Made by a program: the position numbers and the translations under genes | Notes under the pieces: generated by a model | The model's input: only the letters and a program-made list of their open reading frames with translations | Told to the model about the DNA's origin: nothing | Databases searched by the model: none | Source: CAVVJA01 sp963801715 | GTDB taxonomy: Bacteria; Actinomycetota; Actinomycetes; Mycobacteriales; Jatrophihabitantaceae | Direction: 5' to 3' | DNA length: 64,000 nucleotides | Assembly: GCA_963801715.1 (NCBI GenBank) | Contig: CAWDGB010000001.1 | Location: 62,001-126,000 of the forward strand | Shown: positions 8,583 through 16,909 of the stretch, one piece after another | Position numbering within the stretch: position 1 is the stretch's first letter | Layout of the letters: each line of letters starts with the position of its first letter

Positions 8583-9367
8583 ACCTGCCACCCGAGCCGG
8601 ACGGCAACGGCCACGCCGGCTACCGCGATCCCGATCCGCAGGCCACGAGACGGCGCCCGCCGAACGACGGCCGGACCGAGCGTGCCGCCGACGAAGAACC
8701 CGACGGATAGCGGCAAGACAGCGAGCCACCGCACGTCGGACAAGACTGCGAACAACGTCGCCGCAACGACATTGGCCGCGCACAGCACGACGTTCTTCAG
8801 TGCGTTGCTGCGCGGCAGCGTGTCGCCGGTAGCGAGCAACAGGACCGCGAGCAGCACGACCCCTGCGGCGGCTCCGAAGTAGCCACCGTAAACGGCAATC
8901 ACGAACGCACCGAACACGAGTCCGCCCGAGTCGGCATCCTGCGCCAGCAGCCGCGATGCACCGCTGCGCCTGGGGAGGAGGATGGCCACCGACGCTATGC
9001 CGATCAGCCAGGGCACGATGTGCTCGAATGCCCGGCCGGGCGTCAGTAGCAAGAACGCGGCGCCTACCAGGCCGCCGGCAACCCCCGCGAAGGCGAGTCG
9101 AGGTACACGGCCACGCTGCTGTCGCAGCTCCGGGCGAGACGCCAGCGTCGATCCCACGCCACTGAACACGAGGGCGACCGTGTTCGTCACGTTGGCCGAG
9201 ATCGGCGGGAGCCCAGCAGCGAGCAGGGCCGGATAGCTGATGAGGGAGGCCAGTCCGGCGACGCTGCCGATGAGCCCTGCGGCTGCGCCGGCGATGATCA
9301 ATAAGACCGCTTCGACGCCGGGCACGACCCGAGTCTTGCAGCCGCTCGTGCGCTCTGAGGCAGGCAC
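8573..9367 (-). CDS. Sulfite exporter TauE/SafE family membrane protein
   Basis: A 264-aa polytopic membrane protein of about eight hydrophobic segments with the family's N-terminal GLIGSVAGLASLISYPALL motif and an internal GVGSTLASRPE segment. Members export sulfite or organosulfonates, but the substrate cannot be deduced. Several alternative GTG starts lie within the first 18 codons, so the N-terminus is uncertain. It is divergent from the NUDIX-like gene, with only 14 bp between the two longest frames. Confidence 0.8.
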   Translation of the reverse strand: MPASERTSGCKTRVVPGVEAVLLIIAGAAAGLIGSVAGLASLISYPALLAAGLPPISANVTNTVALVFSGVGSTLASRPELRQQRGRVPRLAFAGVAGGLVGAAFLLLTPGRAFEHIVPWLIGIASVAILLPRRSGASRLLAQDADSGGLVFGAFVIAVYGGYFGAAAGVVLLAVLLLATGDTLPRSNALKNVVLCAANVVAATLFAVLSDVRWLAVLPLSVGFFVGGTLGPAVVRRAPSRGLRIGIAVAGVAVAVRLGWQVYG

Positions 9368-9381
9368 GATAGAAACATCAC

Positions 9382-9915
9382 ATGACGCAGATGACCTCGC
9401 AGTCCCAGAGCAAGTGGTTCGCCCCGGAGGATTTCGAGTCGATCCGCCAGCGACTGCCGATCCTCTACGTCGATGCCATCCCGGTTCGGGTCGACGGGCA
9501 GGGCACGATCACGTCGGTAGGTCTGCTCCTTCGGGTGACCGGGCAGGGCAAGATAACCCGAGCCCTGGTTTCGGGACGAGTGCTCTACCACGAACGGGTG
9601 CGGGCGGCCTTGCTCCGCCACATCGAGAAGGACCTAGGTTCGCTTGCGTTGCCACGTGTCCCTCCCTCGCCGGCGCCATTCACGATCGCGGAGTACTTCC
9701 CCACGCCGGGAGTGACGGCGTTTCACGATCCTCGTCAACATGCCGTATCGCTGGCCTACGTCATTCCCGTCGACGGGGACTGTGAACCGCAACAGGACGC
9801 TCTCGAGCTGACCTGGTTCTCGCCGGCCGAGGCCGCCGGCGATGCCGTCGTCGGAGATATGGCCGGCGGCCAAGGGACCCTGCTCCGCCAGGGCCTTGCG
9901 CATGTGGGGTTCTAG
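9382..9915 (+). CDS. NUDIX-like protein (DUF4916)
   Basis: A 177-aa protein with a NUDIX-like fold but no complete Nudix box. Features include LPILYVDAIPVR near the N-terminus, RALVSGRVLYHERVR, FTIAEYFPTPG and a conserved HDPRQHAVSLAYVIPV strand. Related actinobacterial proteins are annotated DUF4916 and have no assigned substrate. It is convergent with the DHA2 exporter. Confidence 0.72.
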   Translation: MTQMTSQSQSKWFAPEDFESIRQRLPILYVDAIPVRVDGQGTITSVGLLLRVTGQGKITRALVSGRVLYHERVRAALLRHIEKDLGSLALPRVPPSPAPFTIAEYFPTPGVTAFHDPRQHAVSLAYVIPVDGDCEPQQDALELTWFSPAEAAGDAVVGDMAGGQGTLLRQGLAHVGF

Positions 9916-9923
9916 TCTCTCCG

Positions 9924-11465
9924 TTACGAGACCCGGGGCCTTCGCGGCAAGGTAGGTGTGCTGAGCGCGGCCTGGCATCGGCAGGCAGCCAGGTCCGCAT
10001 CATCCTTCGCGAAACTGATGACCTCCGGCGCCGGTACTACAGCCGGCTTCTCGGCGGGACCCTGCAGCACGTCGTTCCGGATAGTCAGCGCGGCCAGGAC
10101 GCCACCCCCCGCGCACAGTCCAGCCGAGATCAGGACTGCCCGATGGAACCCGGACGAGAGCGCGGCCGGATCGGCGTAGACGGCCGGCGTGATCCCGGCC
10201 AGTGCCGGAAGCACAGCGACGGCGAGTAGGCCGGCAGTCCGGGCCACGTCGTTGTTCACAGCGGATGCCACGCCGACCTGATGTTCCGGAGCCGCCGCTA
10301 GGACGGTCGCAGTCAGCGGAGCAACCGTTATCGACAAGCCGAGTGCGAAGACCAGAACTGCGGGCAGCACACCCTCGACATATGTCGATCCGGGGCCGAG
10401 CCGGCCGAGCAGCGCCATGCCGATAGCGGCGACGATCGGCCCGACCGTCATCGGCCATCGTGGACCGATTCTCGTCGCCAATCGCCCCATCCGGGCCGAG
10501 AGCAACAGCATGACCACGGTGATCGGCAGCAAGGCGCTGCCCGCTGCAACAGGACTGAATCCCGACACGATTTGCAGCTGAACGGGCAGCAGGAACAGTG
10601 CGCCACTCAATGCCCCGTACACAACGAAAGTGACGAGGTTCGCCGCCGCGAATTGGCGGGAGCGAAACAGATCGAGGGGCATCATCGGATTGGGCCGCAC
10701 CCGCTCGTTGACGAGAAATGCCACCAACAGCATGACGCCGGCCAGTCCACTCACGATCACGGCGGGCGGCCATCCTCGTGCGGGCCCCTCGGTGAGCGCG
10801 AGGATGACGCCGGCCAGGCCGACGGCGGCGAGCAGCGCGCCCGGCACGTCGAGTGTCCCGGTGGCCTCCTCGTCGCGTGTCTCGGGAACCGCTGCGCGGG
10901 TGACTACGACGACCACCACCGCCAGCGGTAAGTTGATCAAGAACACCAATCGCCACCCCCACGGCGCGAGGCCCACCAGCACGCCGCCAAGCACGGGACC
11001 AAGGGCCGTGGCCACGCCCCCCAGTCCGGTCCAGGCCCCGATGGCGGGCGCCCGGTCCGCCCGCCGGAACACGGCCTCGAGGATGGCCAACGATCCGGGA
11101 GTGAGCAGGGCCGCGCCCACTCCCTGGAGCGCGCGCATCGCAATGAGCACCCCGGAGGTCGGCGCGATAGCACAGCCGGCCGACGCCAGCGCGAACCAGA
11201 CGACGCCCACCAGGTATATCCGCCGGCGACCAAGCCGATCACCCAGCGACCCGCCCAGCAGCAACAGACCGGAAAGGGTGAGCGTGTAGGCGTTGATCGT
11301 CCATTGCAAGCCGGTCAATCCGGCGCCGAGGTTCTCCCCGATTCGAGGCAACGCGACGTTGACCACGCTGCCGTCGAGCTGAGCCAGCCCACTGCCGAGG
11401 ATCGTCGCGAGGAGCACGAGGCGGCCCTGCGCGGATCGGTAAGCGAGATCGGGATGTACGACCAC
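9924..11465 (-). CDS. MFS multidrug exporter, DHA2 (EmrB/QacA) family, 14 TM
   Basis: A 513-aa transporter with the DHA2 hallmarks: D/QLDGSVVNVALPRI in TM1, the GGSLGDRLGRRR motif A loop and the GPVLGGVLV motif C in TM5. These pumps export drugs or metabolites by proton antiport. The GTG at 11465 is preferred because a GAGGAAG site lies just upstream and the following residues lead into TM1; a longer frame reaches 11540. The cytoplasmic tail contains an unusual Cys-containing stretch (CRCQ). The substrate is unknown. Confidence 0.85.
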   Translation of the reverse strand: MVVHPDLAYRSAQGRLVLLATILGSGLAQLDGSVVNVALPRIGENLGAGLTGLQWTINAYTLTLSGLLLLGGSLGDRLGRRRIYLVGVVWFALASAGCAIAPTSGVLIAMRALQGVGAALLTPGSLAILEAVFRRADRAPAIGAWTGLGGVATALGPVLGGVLVGLAPWGWRLVFLINLPLAVVVVVVTRAAVPETRDEEATGTLDVPGALLAAVGLAGVILALTEGPARGWPPAVIVSGLAGVMLLVAFLVNERVRPNPMMPLDLFRSRQFAAANLVTFVVYGALSGALFLLPVQLQIVSGFSPVAAGSALLPITVVMLLLSARMGRLATRIGPRWPMTVGPIVAAIGMALLGRLGPGSTYVEGVLPAVLVFALGLSITVAPLTATVLAAAPEHQVGVASAVNNDVARTAGLLAVAVLPALAGITPAVYADPAALSSGFHRAVLISAGLCAGGGVLAALTIRNDVLQGPAEKPAVVPAPEVISFAKDDADLAACRCQAALSTPTLPRRPRVS

Positions 11466-11604
11466 ATGACTTCCTCGGGCTGGCGGCAAGTCTGCACCCA
11501 GCCAACCATGCGACCCGGTCGCCGTGTTCCCGCAGGGCACCGCAAATCGGTAACTCCCCGGCCTCGGGCATCATCGGCGGGGTGGGAACACCGGCTTTAG
11601 CGCG

Positions 11605-12078
11605 TCACCGTGCGTTGCGCGCGAGACCGGACCACATCGCGGCGGCCGCCACCAACACCACGCTGGATGTCGCGGCGTCGACGTAGGCGAGGAAGTCGGC
11701 GTGGCCCAGAACCGGCCCGGCGAAGGCGACAGCCACAGCTGGCAGGAAATGCGTGGCCACCACGCAGCCCAGCGCGCTCGCGCGACCTATCCGCGCCCGC
11801 AGCAGCGCGAAGATCGCCAACCCCACCAGTACCGACCAGACCCACTGCGCCCAGCCGCCGGCGAGCACTCCGGCGCCGATCATCCGCCATAGCACTCCTT
11901 CGCTGTGGTCGCGAATCAGCGTCGTGGCGTCATGCGCGCTCGGCCGGACTGCCTGCACGAAGGCGATCACGGCCAGGCTCATCGCGGCCAGAGCGAGGCC
12001 GACCGGCGCGAGTTGTCGGCTGTGCCTGATTGGTGCGGTCGAGGTGGTCAGGTCGCGTGTTGGAACGAACGTCGTCAT
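11605..12078 (-). CDS. Small four-TM membrane protein, unknown function
   Basis: A 157-aa protein with an N-terminal cytosolic segment and about four hydrophobic helices (residues ~25-45, 68-92, 97-122 and 130-152). A short loop after helix 1 carries DHSEG. The pattern resembles actinobacterial DUF6069-like membrane proteins, but I am not sure of the assignment. It is upstream of the DHA2 exporter on the same strand with a 139-bp gap, so co-transcription is uncertain. Confidence 0.6.
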   Translation of the reverse strand: MTTFVPTRDLTTSTAPIRHSRQLAPVGLALAAMSLAVIAFVQAVRPSAHDATTLIRDHSEGVLWRMIGAGVLAGGWAQWVWSVLVGLAIFALLRARIGRASALGCVVATHFLPAVAVAFAGPVLGHADFLAYVDAATSSVVLVAAAAMWSGLARNAR

Positions 12079-12377
12079 CGGTGCTCGCTCTCAGACAGGT
12101 GGCGAACGCGGTCGTCATGAAGAGACGCCGACGCAGCCTCTGATACGGGTACCGCGGATCTGACCGCGGCTGACGACGACTTCCACAGGCAAGCAGCGAA
12201 GACGGCCGTCGTTGGCGTCCGACCGGCGGTCGGTCGGTACGCTGAGGTCACGGTGTCGGAGGCTGCCGCCGGGTCCGCGGGTAGGACTGAGTCCACCTCC
12301 ATGCATAGACACATATGGGCGTTCGTGACGTTCCCTGGTGCCTGGCTCGCGGACCGTCGGGCCGAAGGGACGTTGTC

Positions 12378-13403
12378 ATGCCGGATCTTCCCACTCGCCC
12401 AGATCTTGATCAGCTGCGCCGGCAAGCCAAGGACCTGCTGCGCGCGGCGAAGCGTGCAGATGAGACCGCGGTGCGCTCGCTCGCCGCCGTCGCTGGGTCG
12501 ATGACTCTAGCGACCGCGCAGCTGGCCGTCGCGCGTAGCTACGGATTTGCCAGTTGGGCGGCGCTGAAGACCGAGGTCGAGCGGCGCCGAATCCTGGATG
12601 CTCGCGATGTGGACGGCTTGCGGTCGCTGCTGGCGCGACAGCCGGGACTGGCTTGGCAGCGTATGCAACATTGGTGTGATCACCCGTCGGGGCCTAGCCC
12701 GCTGAGTTATGTGTCGATGCTGCGCTACGACACCACGGCTGGTGCCTGGCGTGAGGTATCCGGTACGGGTGAGCTCGCCCGGATGCTGATTGCGGCTGGA
12801 GCGCCGGTCGACGGGCTGCCCGGAGATGCGGAGACTCCCCTGATCACCGCCGCCAGCTACGGCGATGCCGAGGTCGCTGCAGTGCTGATCGCCGAGGGCG
12901 CTGACCGCGAGGCGGTCTCGGCCGATACCGGCGGCGGAGTGCCCGGCGGTACCGCACTGCGGCACGCCGCCGTGTTCGGCATGACCGATGTGGCTGCGGT
13001 GCTGACCGCAGCAGGAGCGCGCGACCTTGTGCACGCCGCCGCATCCGGCTCGCTGGGCGGGTGGCCGCTGGCCGAGCTCCCGGAAGGCGACCGGGTCGCG
13101 GCGCTCCGCATCGCAGCCGAGCACGGCCACCTTGCCGTCATTGATCAGCTCATTGCCGCCGGCACGCCCGTCGACGGCCTCGACCGGGACGACTCCACGG
13201 CATTACACGAGGCGGCCTACAGCGGTCAGGTCGACGCGGTGCGGCACCTTCTTGCCCGCGGCGCGGACCCGGCCCTCCGCGACACGCGCTTCGGCGCGAC
13301 CCCGCTCGGCTGGTGCCAGCACCGGCATGGCGAGGTCGGGCCCAGCGACGCTCACGAGGCGATCGAACGCATTCTCGGCCCGGTCACCCCGGCCAGTCAG
13401 TAG
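12378..13403 (+). CDS. Ankyrin-repeat protein
   Basis: A 341-aa soluble protein. The N-terminal 60 residues form a helical segment (LDQLRRQAKDLLRAAKR, then ATAQLAVARSYGFASWAAL) commonly attached to bacterial ankyrin proteins. Degenerate ankyrin repeats follow, with recognisable TPLITAASYGDAEVAAVLIAEGA, TALRHAAVFGMTDVAAVL and TALHEAAYSGQVDAVRHLL units. The ATG at 12378 follows a GAAGGGA site by 7 nt. Probably a protein-protein interaction module; no partner is visible. Confidence 0.75.
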   Translation: MPDLPTRPDLDQLRRQAKDLLRAAKRADETAVRSLAAVAGSMTLATAQLAVARSYGFASWAALKTEVERRRILDARDVDGLRSLLARQPGLAWQRMQHWCDHPSGPSPLSYVSMLRYDTTAGAWREVSGTGELARMLIAAGAPVDGLPGDAETPLITAASYGDAEVAAVLIAEGADREAVSADTGGGVPGGTALRHAAVFGMTDVAAVLTAAGARDLVHAAASGSLGGWPLAELPEGDRVAALRIAAEHGHLAVIDQLIAAGTPVDGLDRDDSTALHEAAYSGQVDAVRHLLARGADPALRDTRFGATPLGWCQHRHGEVGPSDAHEAIERILGPVTPASQ

Positions 13404-13492
13404 CACGAGAGCGAGACGTCGCCGATGCGGACGCAAAGAGCTCGGCCGGGTCACAGCCAAGGCTGAGTCGCAGATAACGGGCCGGTCGCACC

Positions 13493-13852
13493 TCAGTCGA
13501 CAATCTCGACGTTGAATGGCCCGTGGAAGATGAGGACGAAAAGGCACGGACCGTCAGCGGTGGCCTGATGGCGCATTCGCGTCTGACCGGGAAAGTGAAC
13601 GTACGATCCGGGGCCGACGACCCGATCGCCGACGTCGAGCTGGCCCTCGAGGACGACCATGGTGTGCGCTGCCGATGACGGTGCGCCGGCCCCGGACGCC
13701 CGGCGGATATCGGACCAGGTAGTGCTCCTCACCCGAGTCGGGGTCCTCGAACAGCAGGCGGATCCCGATGGGCCGGTCATACACCGCGGCGGCGGCGTCC
13801 TGGGGGGCAGGTCCAGCCCGGCGAGGCCATCGACGATCACCGGTTCGTTCAC
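13493..13852 (-). pseudogene. Cupin-fold protein with two compensating frameshifts
   Basis: The frame from the GTG at 13852 starts well (NEPVIVDGLAGLDLPP) and ends well (HTMVVLEGQLDVGDRVVGPGSYVHFPG). The middle third reads as a cupin only in another frame (AAVYDRPIGIRLLFEDPDSGEEHYLVRYPPG). A one-base loss in the C6 run near 13802-13807 and a one-base gain near 13690 would account for this. The restored protein is a ~120-aa cupin like those of the ChrR/anti-sigma type. Sequencing error in a homopolymer is as likely as true decay. Confidence 0.6.
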
Positions 13853-13960
13853 GTCTGCTGCACGAACTCGGATGATGCCAGGCGCACTCTGATTTCGCGG
13901 CGTCGGCGCTGCCGGTGCAACTCGACAGGGGACGCCGCGGTGGCCGGCTTCTGGGCACCC

Positions 13961-14266
13961 TTAGCGGATTGCCGCCGCACCGTCGCTCGACGGTGCAGCC
14001 CGGAAGTACGTAGCGACAGCGTTCCCATGTCGGACGGGTTTGTAGTCTGGTGGGCCTTCCGCTTCGATCACCGGCTGGACGCGTTCGACGAAGAAATCGC
14101 CGACTGCGGAAGGGTTGTCCCAGACATTGACGCTGGTGATCATGCCGTCGCCGACCTCCCAGGCCACGGTAGCAACGAGGGCGGGGGGAGGCTCGGAGAA
14201 CAGGCGGAGACGGATGGTCCACTGCTGCCAGAGTTCACGCGGAGCAGTGACGGTCTCGACAAACAT
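13961..14266 (-). CDS. Hypothetical ~101-aa protein downstream of MarR
   Basis: A small soluble protein starting MFVETVTAPRELWQQWTIR and containing a VNVWDNPSAVGDFFVERV segment. The ATG at 14266 has a GAGGGAG site 5 nt upstream, so this start is favoured over an ATG at 14458. I do not recognise the family. It lies 46 bp downstream of the marR-type gene and is probably co-transcribed, so it may be a target of that regulator. Confidence 0.6.
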   Translation of the reverse strand: MFVETVTAPRELWQQWTIRLRLFSEPPPALVATVAWEVGDGMITSVNVWDNPSAVGDFFVERVQPVIEAEGPPDYKPVRHGNAVATYFRAAPSSDGAAAIR

Positions 14267-14312
14267 GGTGACTCCCTCGTCGGCCCAACTGAACGCCGCC
14301 AGATCCGCGACA

Positions 14313-14810
14313 CTAGCTTTGCCAGCCCAGGGCCCAGAGATCGCTGGGGTCGAATTCATGGGCCGCGGCAGCGAACACACCGAACGCCTCGACGACCTCG
14401 CGGCGGCGGCGTTCCGGAATTCGTCGCATGATCGCCTCGATCTTGACCCGCCGATCATCCATCACCGTGTCGACCAGCCTGCGACCTTTTGTGGTCAAGG
14501 CAAGGTTCAAGTGCCGGCGATCGTCGACGGCATCCCGGCGGTCGAGCAGGCCGGCGGCAACAAGACGGTCGCAGACGCGAGTCGCGCTCGACGGATGGAC
14601 GTCGAGCGCATTCGCCAGTCCAGCCAGGTTGAGGCTGTCATGACTAGCGATCGTCACCAATGCTCGCAACTGGGTCAAGGTGACGACGTCCTCGACGGAT
14701 TGGATGGATTGTGCGCTCACGGCCACCAACACTCGAGTCGCAGCGAGGACCGCGTCGACGTCCCCAACCCGGCGTCGGCTGGTTGCCGTCGTGCTGCTCT
14801 CGCGCCTCAT
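14313..14810 (-). CDS. MarR family transcriptional regulator
   Basis: A 165-aa winged-helix regulator. The recognition helix region reads LAGLANALDVHPSSATRVCDRLVAAGLLDRRD, followed by the wing DDRRHLNLALTTKGRRLVD. Terminal helices provide the dimer interface. Such proteins usually repress themselves and a neighbour and are released by phenolic or oxidant ligands. A GACAA-CTA-TTGTC palindrome 32 bp upstream is a candidate operator. Confidence 0.85.
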   Translation of the reverse strand: MRRESSTTATSRRRVGDVDAVLAATRVLVAVSAQSIQSVEDVVTLTQLRALVTIASHDSLNLAGLANALDVHPSSATRVCDRLVAAGLLDRRDAVDDRRHLNLALTTKGRRLVDTVMDDRRVKIEAIMRRIPERRRREVVEAFGVFAAAAHEFDPSDLWALGWQS

Positions 14811-14841
14811 GTCAGTAGCTTCTCACGATTGATTGCAGCTC

Positions 14842-14854
14842 GACAACTATTGTC
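14842..14854. promoter_or_regulatory. Candidate MarR operator palindrome
   Basis: A perfect GACAA-CTA-TTGTC inverted repeat lies 32 bp upstream of the marR start, in the region expected for its promoter. Half-sites of this type are common for MarR proteins. The repeat is short, so chance occurrence is possible. Confidence 0.35.
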
Positions 14855-14919
14855 CGGGCCGATACAGACATGCGCCTCTGGTGTCGGACAAAGGTCTTCT
14901 TGCAGTCCACGCGCCTCCG

Positions 14920-15249
14920 CTAGGACGCGGCGTCGGTATACGCAACTTGTCCGTTGATCAGCGTGTCACGGACGCCGGTCGACGCGTTGGTCAGGCGGAG
15001 CTCACCATCGTGCGTGTACAGCCCATGTTGCAGGGCAGCGAACAGGACCACCGCGGCCTGGTCGACGCAGGACACCTCGGCGAGATCTACCGTCACCGTG
15101 CGGTGTCCCTCGCTCACCAAAAGATCGATCGTGCCGCGTAGCGAATTGAGCGTCTCACGGTCAAGTACGCCTCGGGCTCGAACGATCCCGGTTGCCATGT
15201 CCGCGCTGGCACTGAACCTGGACTGTGTCTCGTCTTCGGTGATAGTCAC
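14920..15249 (-). CDS. STAS-domain protein (anti-sigma-factor-antagonist-like)
   Basis: A 109-aa STAS fold with the strand-helix pattern GIVRARGVLDRETLNSLRG and VTVDLAEVSCVDQAAVVLF. The canonical phosphorylatable Ser in the DSSG loop is replaced by Gln64-Ala65 (VDQAA), so control by a serine kinase in the SpoIIAA manner is unlikely. The GTG at 15249 follows an AGAGGAG site, which decides the start over an upstream ATG at 15342. No kinase or sigma partner lies next to it. Confidence 0.75.
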   Translation of the reverse strand: MTITEDETQSRFSASADMATGIVRARGVLDRETLNSLRGTIDLLVSEGHRTVTVDLAEVSCVDQAAVVLFAALQHGLYTHDGELRLTNASTGVRDTLINGQVAYTDAAS

Positions 15250-15561
15250 TGTCTCCTCTTCTAACCCGGGACTGTTCAGTCCCGAATCAGGGACGGCGCG
15301 CGGGTCCCTCTGCTGACCCGTATGCATTGTGCGATCCAACAACTGTTGCAGTTCTACAATCCAGTTTACCCGAATCCTGGGGTCTCACGAGGCGCGCCTG
15401 CTGGCTTCAGGCTCGTTTTCGGTGCCGGCCAGGCTGATGCAATCGGTGTCGCCTGGGCCGCGGTCGCCCTCGCCCGCGAAAACGGCGTTCACCCTGCTGG
15501 CAGTTCCGATCCTCGGCCGGTTGCGTCGCGATCGGAATCGTGCTCGGCTTCGCAACACGAA
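15250..15561. other. Intergenic region without a recognised gene
   Basis: This stretch contains the upstream region of the STAS gene and the downstream flank of hsp20. I see no frame with family features. The open + strand frame that crosses it is antisense to hsp20 and the cyclase and is an artefact of high GC. Confidence 0.6.
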
Positions 15562-15590
15562 CAGGCCCGGTCCCTCTGGGACCGGGCCTG
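15562..15590 (-). terminator. Hairpin terminator of hsp20
   Basis: A perfect 13-bp GC-rich stem (arms 15562-15574 and 15578-15590) with a 3-nt loop lies 12 bp after the hsp20 stop. The minus-strand continuation (TTCGTGTTGCG) is only moderately T-rich, as is usual in actinobacteria. Confidence 0.7.
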
Positions 15591-15602
15591 CGGGTGGGAC
15601 GA

Positions 15603-16112
15603 TCAGGCGGCGGGCTGCTCGCCTGACTCAACCGGAGTCTCGACCGAGGCCGACTCGGCCGGCGTGGTCTCGGGCGTCCCGGTCGTCACGGCGATACGCC
15701 GCCCGGCGGTACCAGCGTGGGCGCCGGCAACACGGATCGTCAGAACTCCCGCGTCGTACGTCGCGGTGACGTCGTCACCGGTGACCTGGGCCGGCAGCGC
15801 GAAGGCGCGCCGGAACGATCCATACCGCACCTCACGGACCGTGCGGCCGTGCTCGGACGACGCACGCTCGTCGCGCCGCTCGCCACGAACGACAAGCCGG
15901 CCATTCACGACCTCAACGACGACATCCTTCGATACGTCGACGCCCGGCAGCTCGAGCCGCAACACAGCGTCCGAGCCGTCGCGGGTGACCTCCGCGGCTG
16001 GCGTGAAGCCGAACGTCCGCCGCACCGAACCGAACGCGCTGGGACCAAAGGTCCGCCGCACGATCGTGTCGAAGTCGGCCAACGGGCTGCTCCACAATGT
16101 CAGACTGCTCAT
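15603..16112 (-). CDS. Small heat-shock protein, Hsp20/alpha-crystallin family
   Basis: A 169-aa chaperone with a central alpha-crystallin domain, from EVTRDGSDAVLRLELPGVD to the DAGVLTIRVAG strand (residues ~50-140), then a Thr/Glu-rich tail. The ATG at 16112 has a GAGAGGTGAAG site; an upstream ATG at 16175 lies inside the operator and is rejected. Small Hsps hold unfolding proteins for the DnaK system. Regulation is probably by HspR, through the HAIR-like element upstream. Confidence 0.85.
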   Translation of the reverse strand: MSSLTLWSSPLADFDTIVRRTFGPSAFGSVRRTFGFTPAAEVTRDGSDAVLRLELPGVDVSKDVVVEVVNGRLVVRGERRDERASSEHGRTVREVRYGSFRRAFALPAQVTGDDVTATYDAGVLTIRVAGAHAGTAGRRIAVTTGTPETTPAESASVETPVESGEQPAA

Positions 16113-16172
16113 CTTCACCTCTCCATTGGTAATGAAATCCCGGCCGACATGGAGGCCGGTCGCTAGGGTAAA

Positions 16173-16193
16173 CATGAGTCGGGTCCACTCAAT
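16173..16193. promoter_or_regulatory. HAIR-like HspR operator upstream of hsp20
   Basis: The sequence CATGAGT-N7-ACTCAAT matches the HspR-associated inverted repeat CTTGAGT-N7-ACTCAAG with one mismatch in each arm and exact spacing. It lies 61 bp upstream of the hsp20 start codon. Known HspR represses dnaK, clpB and hsp20 genes in Streptomyces and mycobacteria. Confidence 0.6.
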
Positions 16194-16199
16194 TCCCGT

Positions 16200-16853
16200 T
16201 CAGCCCAGAATCGTGAACGCGACGGCTCGACATGGCGCGCCGTCCGCCCCTGCTATCCGAATTGGCAGCACGGACAGCCATGGATCGGGAAAGTCGATCT
16301 TCTCGAGAGCCGTCAGGTTCTCCACGACGATGCCGCCGGCGTCGGCGACCAGGCCGTGGACCGGCAGCCGAGCCGGCCCGCTCCCGGCGGGATGGGTGGG
16401 ATCCGGATTGGGGGTGTCCAGCGCAATCGTTCGCACGCCGGCGTCGAGCAGGAACCGGGCCGCGCCGGGCGTGAGGAACGGATGGTCGAAGTACCGGGGC
16501 GTTCCGCGATGGCGCGACCATCCGGTGTGCAGTACTGCGGCGCCGCCCGACCGCCAGGCGGTGCCGGCGAGGTCTCTCCGGCTTATCGCCGATCTGCGGG
16601 GCCGGCCCCGCAGATCAATGACGACGGCCGGCACGACGAACCGGTCGATGGGCAGCTCGTCGACTCGAGCACCGTGCGCGCGGACGTGATAGGGAGCGTC
16701 GACGTGCGTTCCGGTGTGCGTTCCGAATGCGACGTGCAACACGTTGTAGCCGTCGACGCCGATGGTGGACGCCGAAGCGAGAGCAGGAACCGGATCACCA
16801 GGAAACACTTGGGTGTCCGTATCGATCGGCACCGATAGATCGACGATCCGCAT
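16200..16853 (-). CDS. Cyclase family protein (KynB/formamidase-like metal hydrolase)
   Basis: A 217-aa putative metal-dependent hydrolase. The signature HTGTHVDAPYH supplies ligands His46, His50, Asp52 and His56. N-terminal IVDLSVPID and the D-T-PNPDPTH segment fit the cyclase family, which includes arylformamidase and isatin hydrolase. The natural substrate is unknown. The gene is divergent from hpnB with 56 bp between the starts, so promoters probably overlap. Confidence 0.82.
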   Translation of the reverse strand: MRIVDLSVPIDTDTQVFPGDPVPALASASTIGVDGYNVLHVAFGTHTGTHVDAPYHVRAHGARVDELPIDRFVVPAVVIDLRGRPRRSAISRRDLAGTAWRSGGAAVLHTGWSRHRGTPRYFDHPFLTPGAARFLLDAGVRTIALDTPNPDPTHPAGSGPARLPVHGLVADAGGIVVENLTALEKIDFPDPWLSVLPIRIAGADGAPCRAVAFTILG

Positions 16854-16909
16854 GGATCAGGCATACCGCGTCGACGGGAGTCCCAGGCGCCGGGTCCGAC
16901 AATAGGCTG

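Noticed and set aside
15322..16689. A 455-codon open frame on the + strand
   Set aside because: It lies antisense to hsp20 and the cyclase gene, both with clear families and ribosome-binding sites; its translation is Arg/Ser/Pro-rich with no domain.
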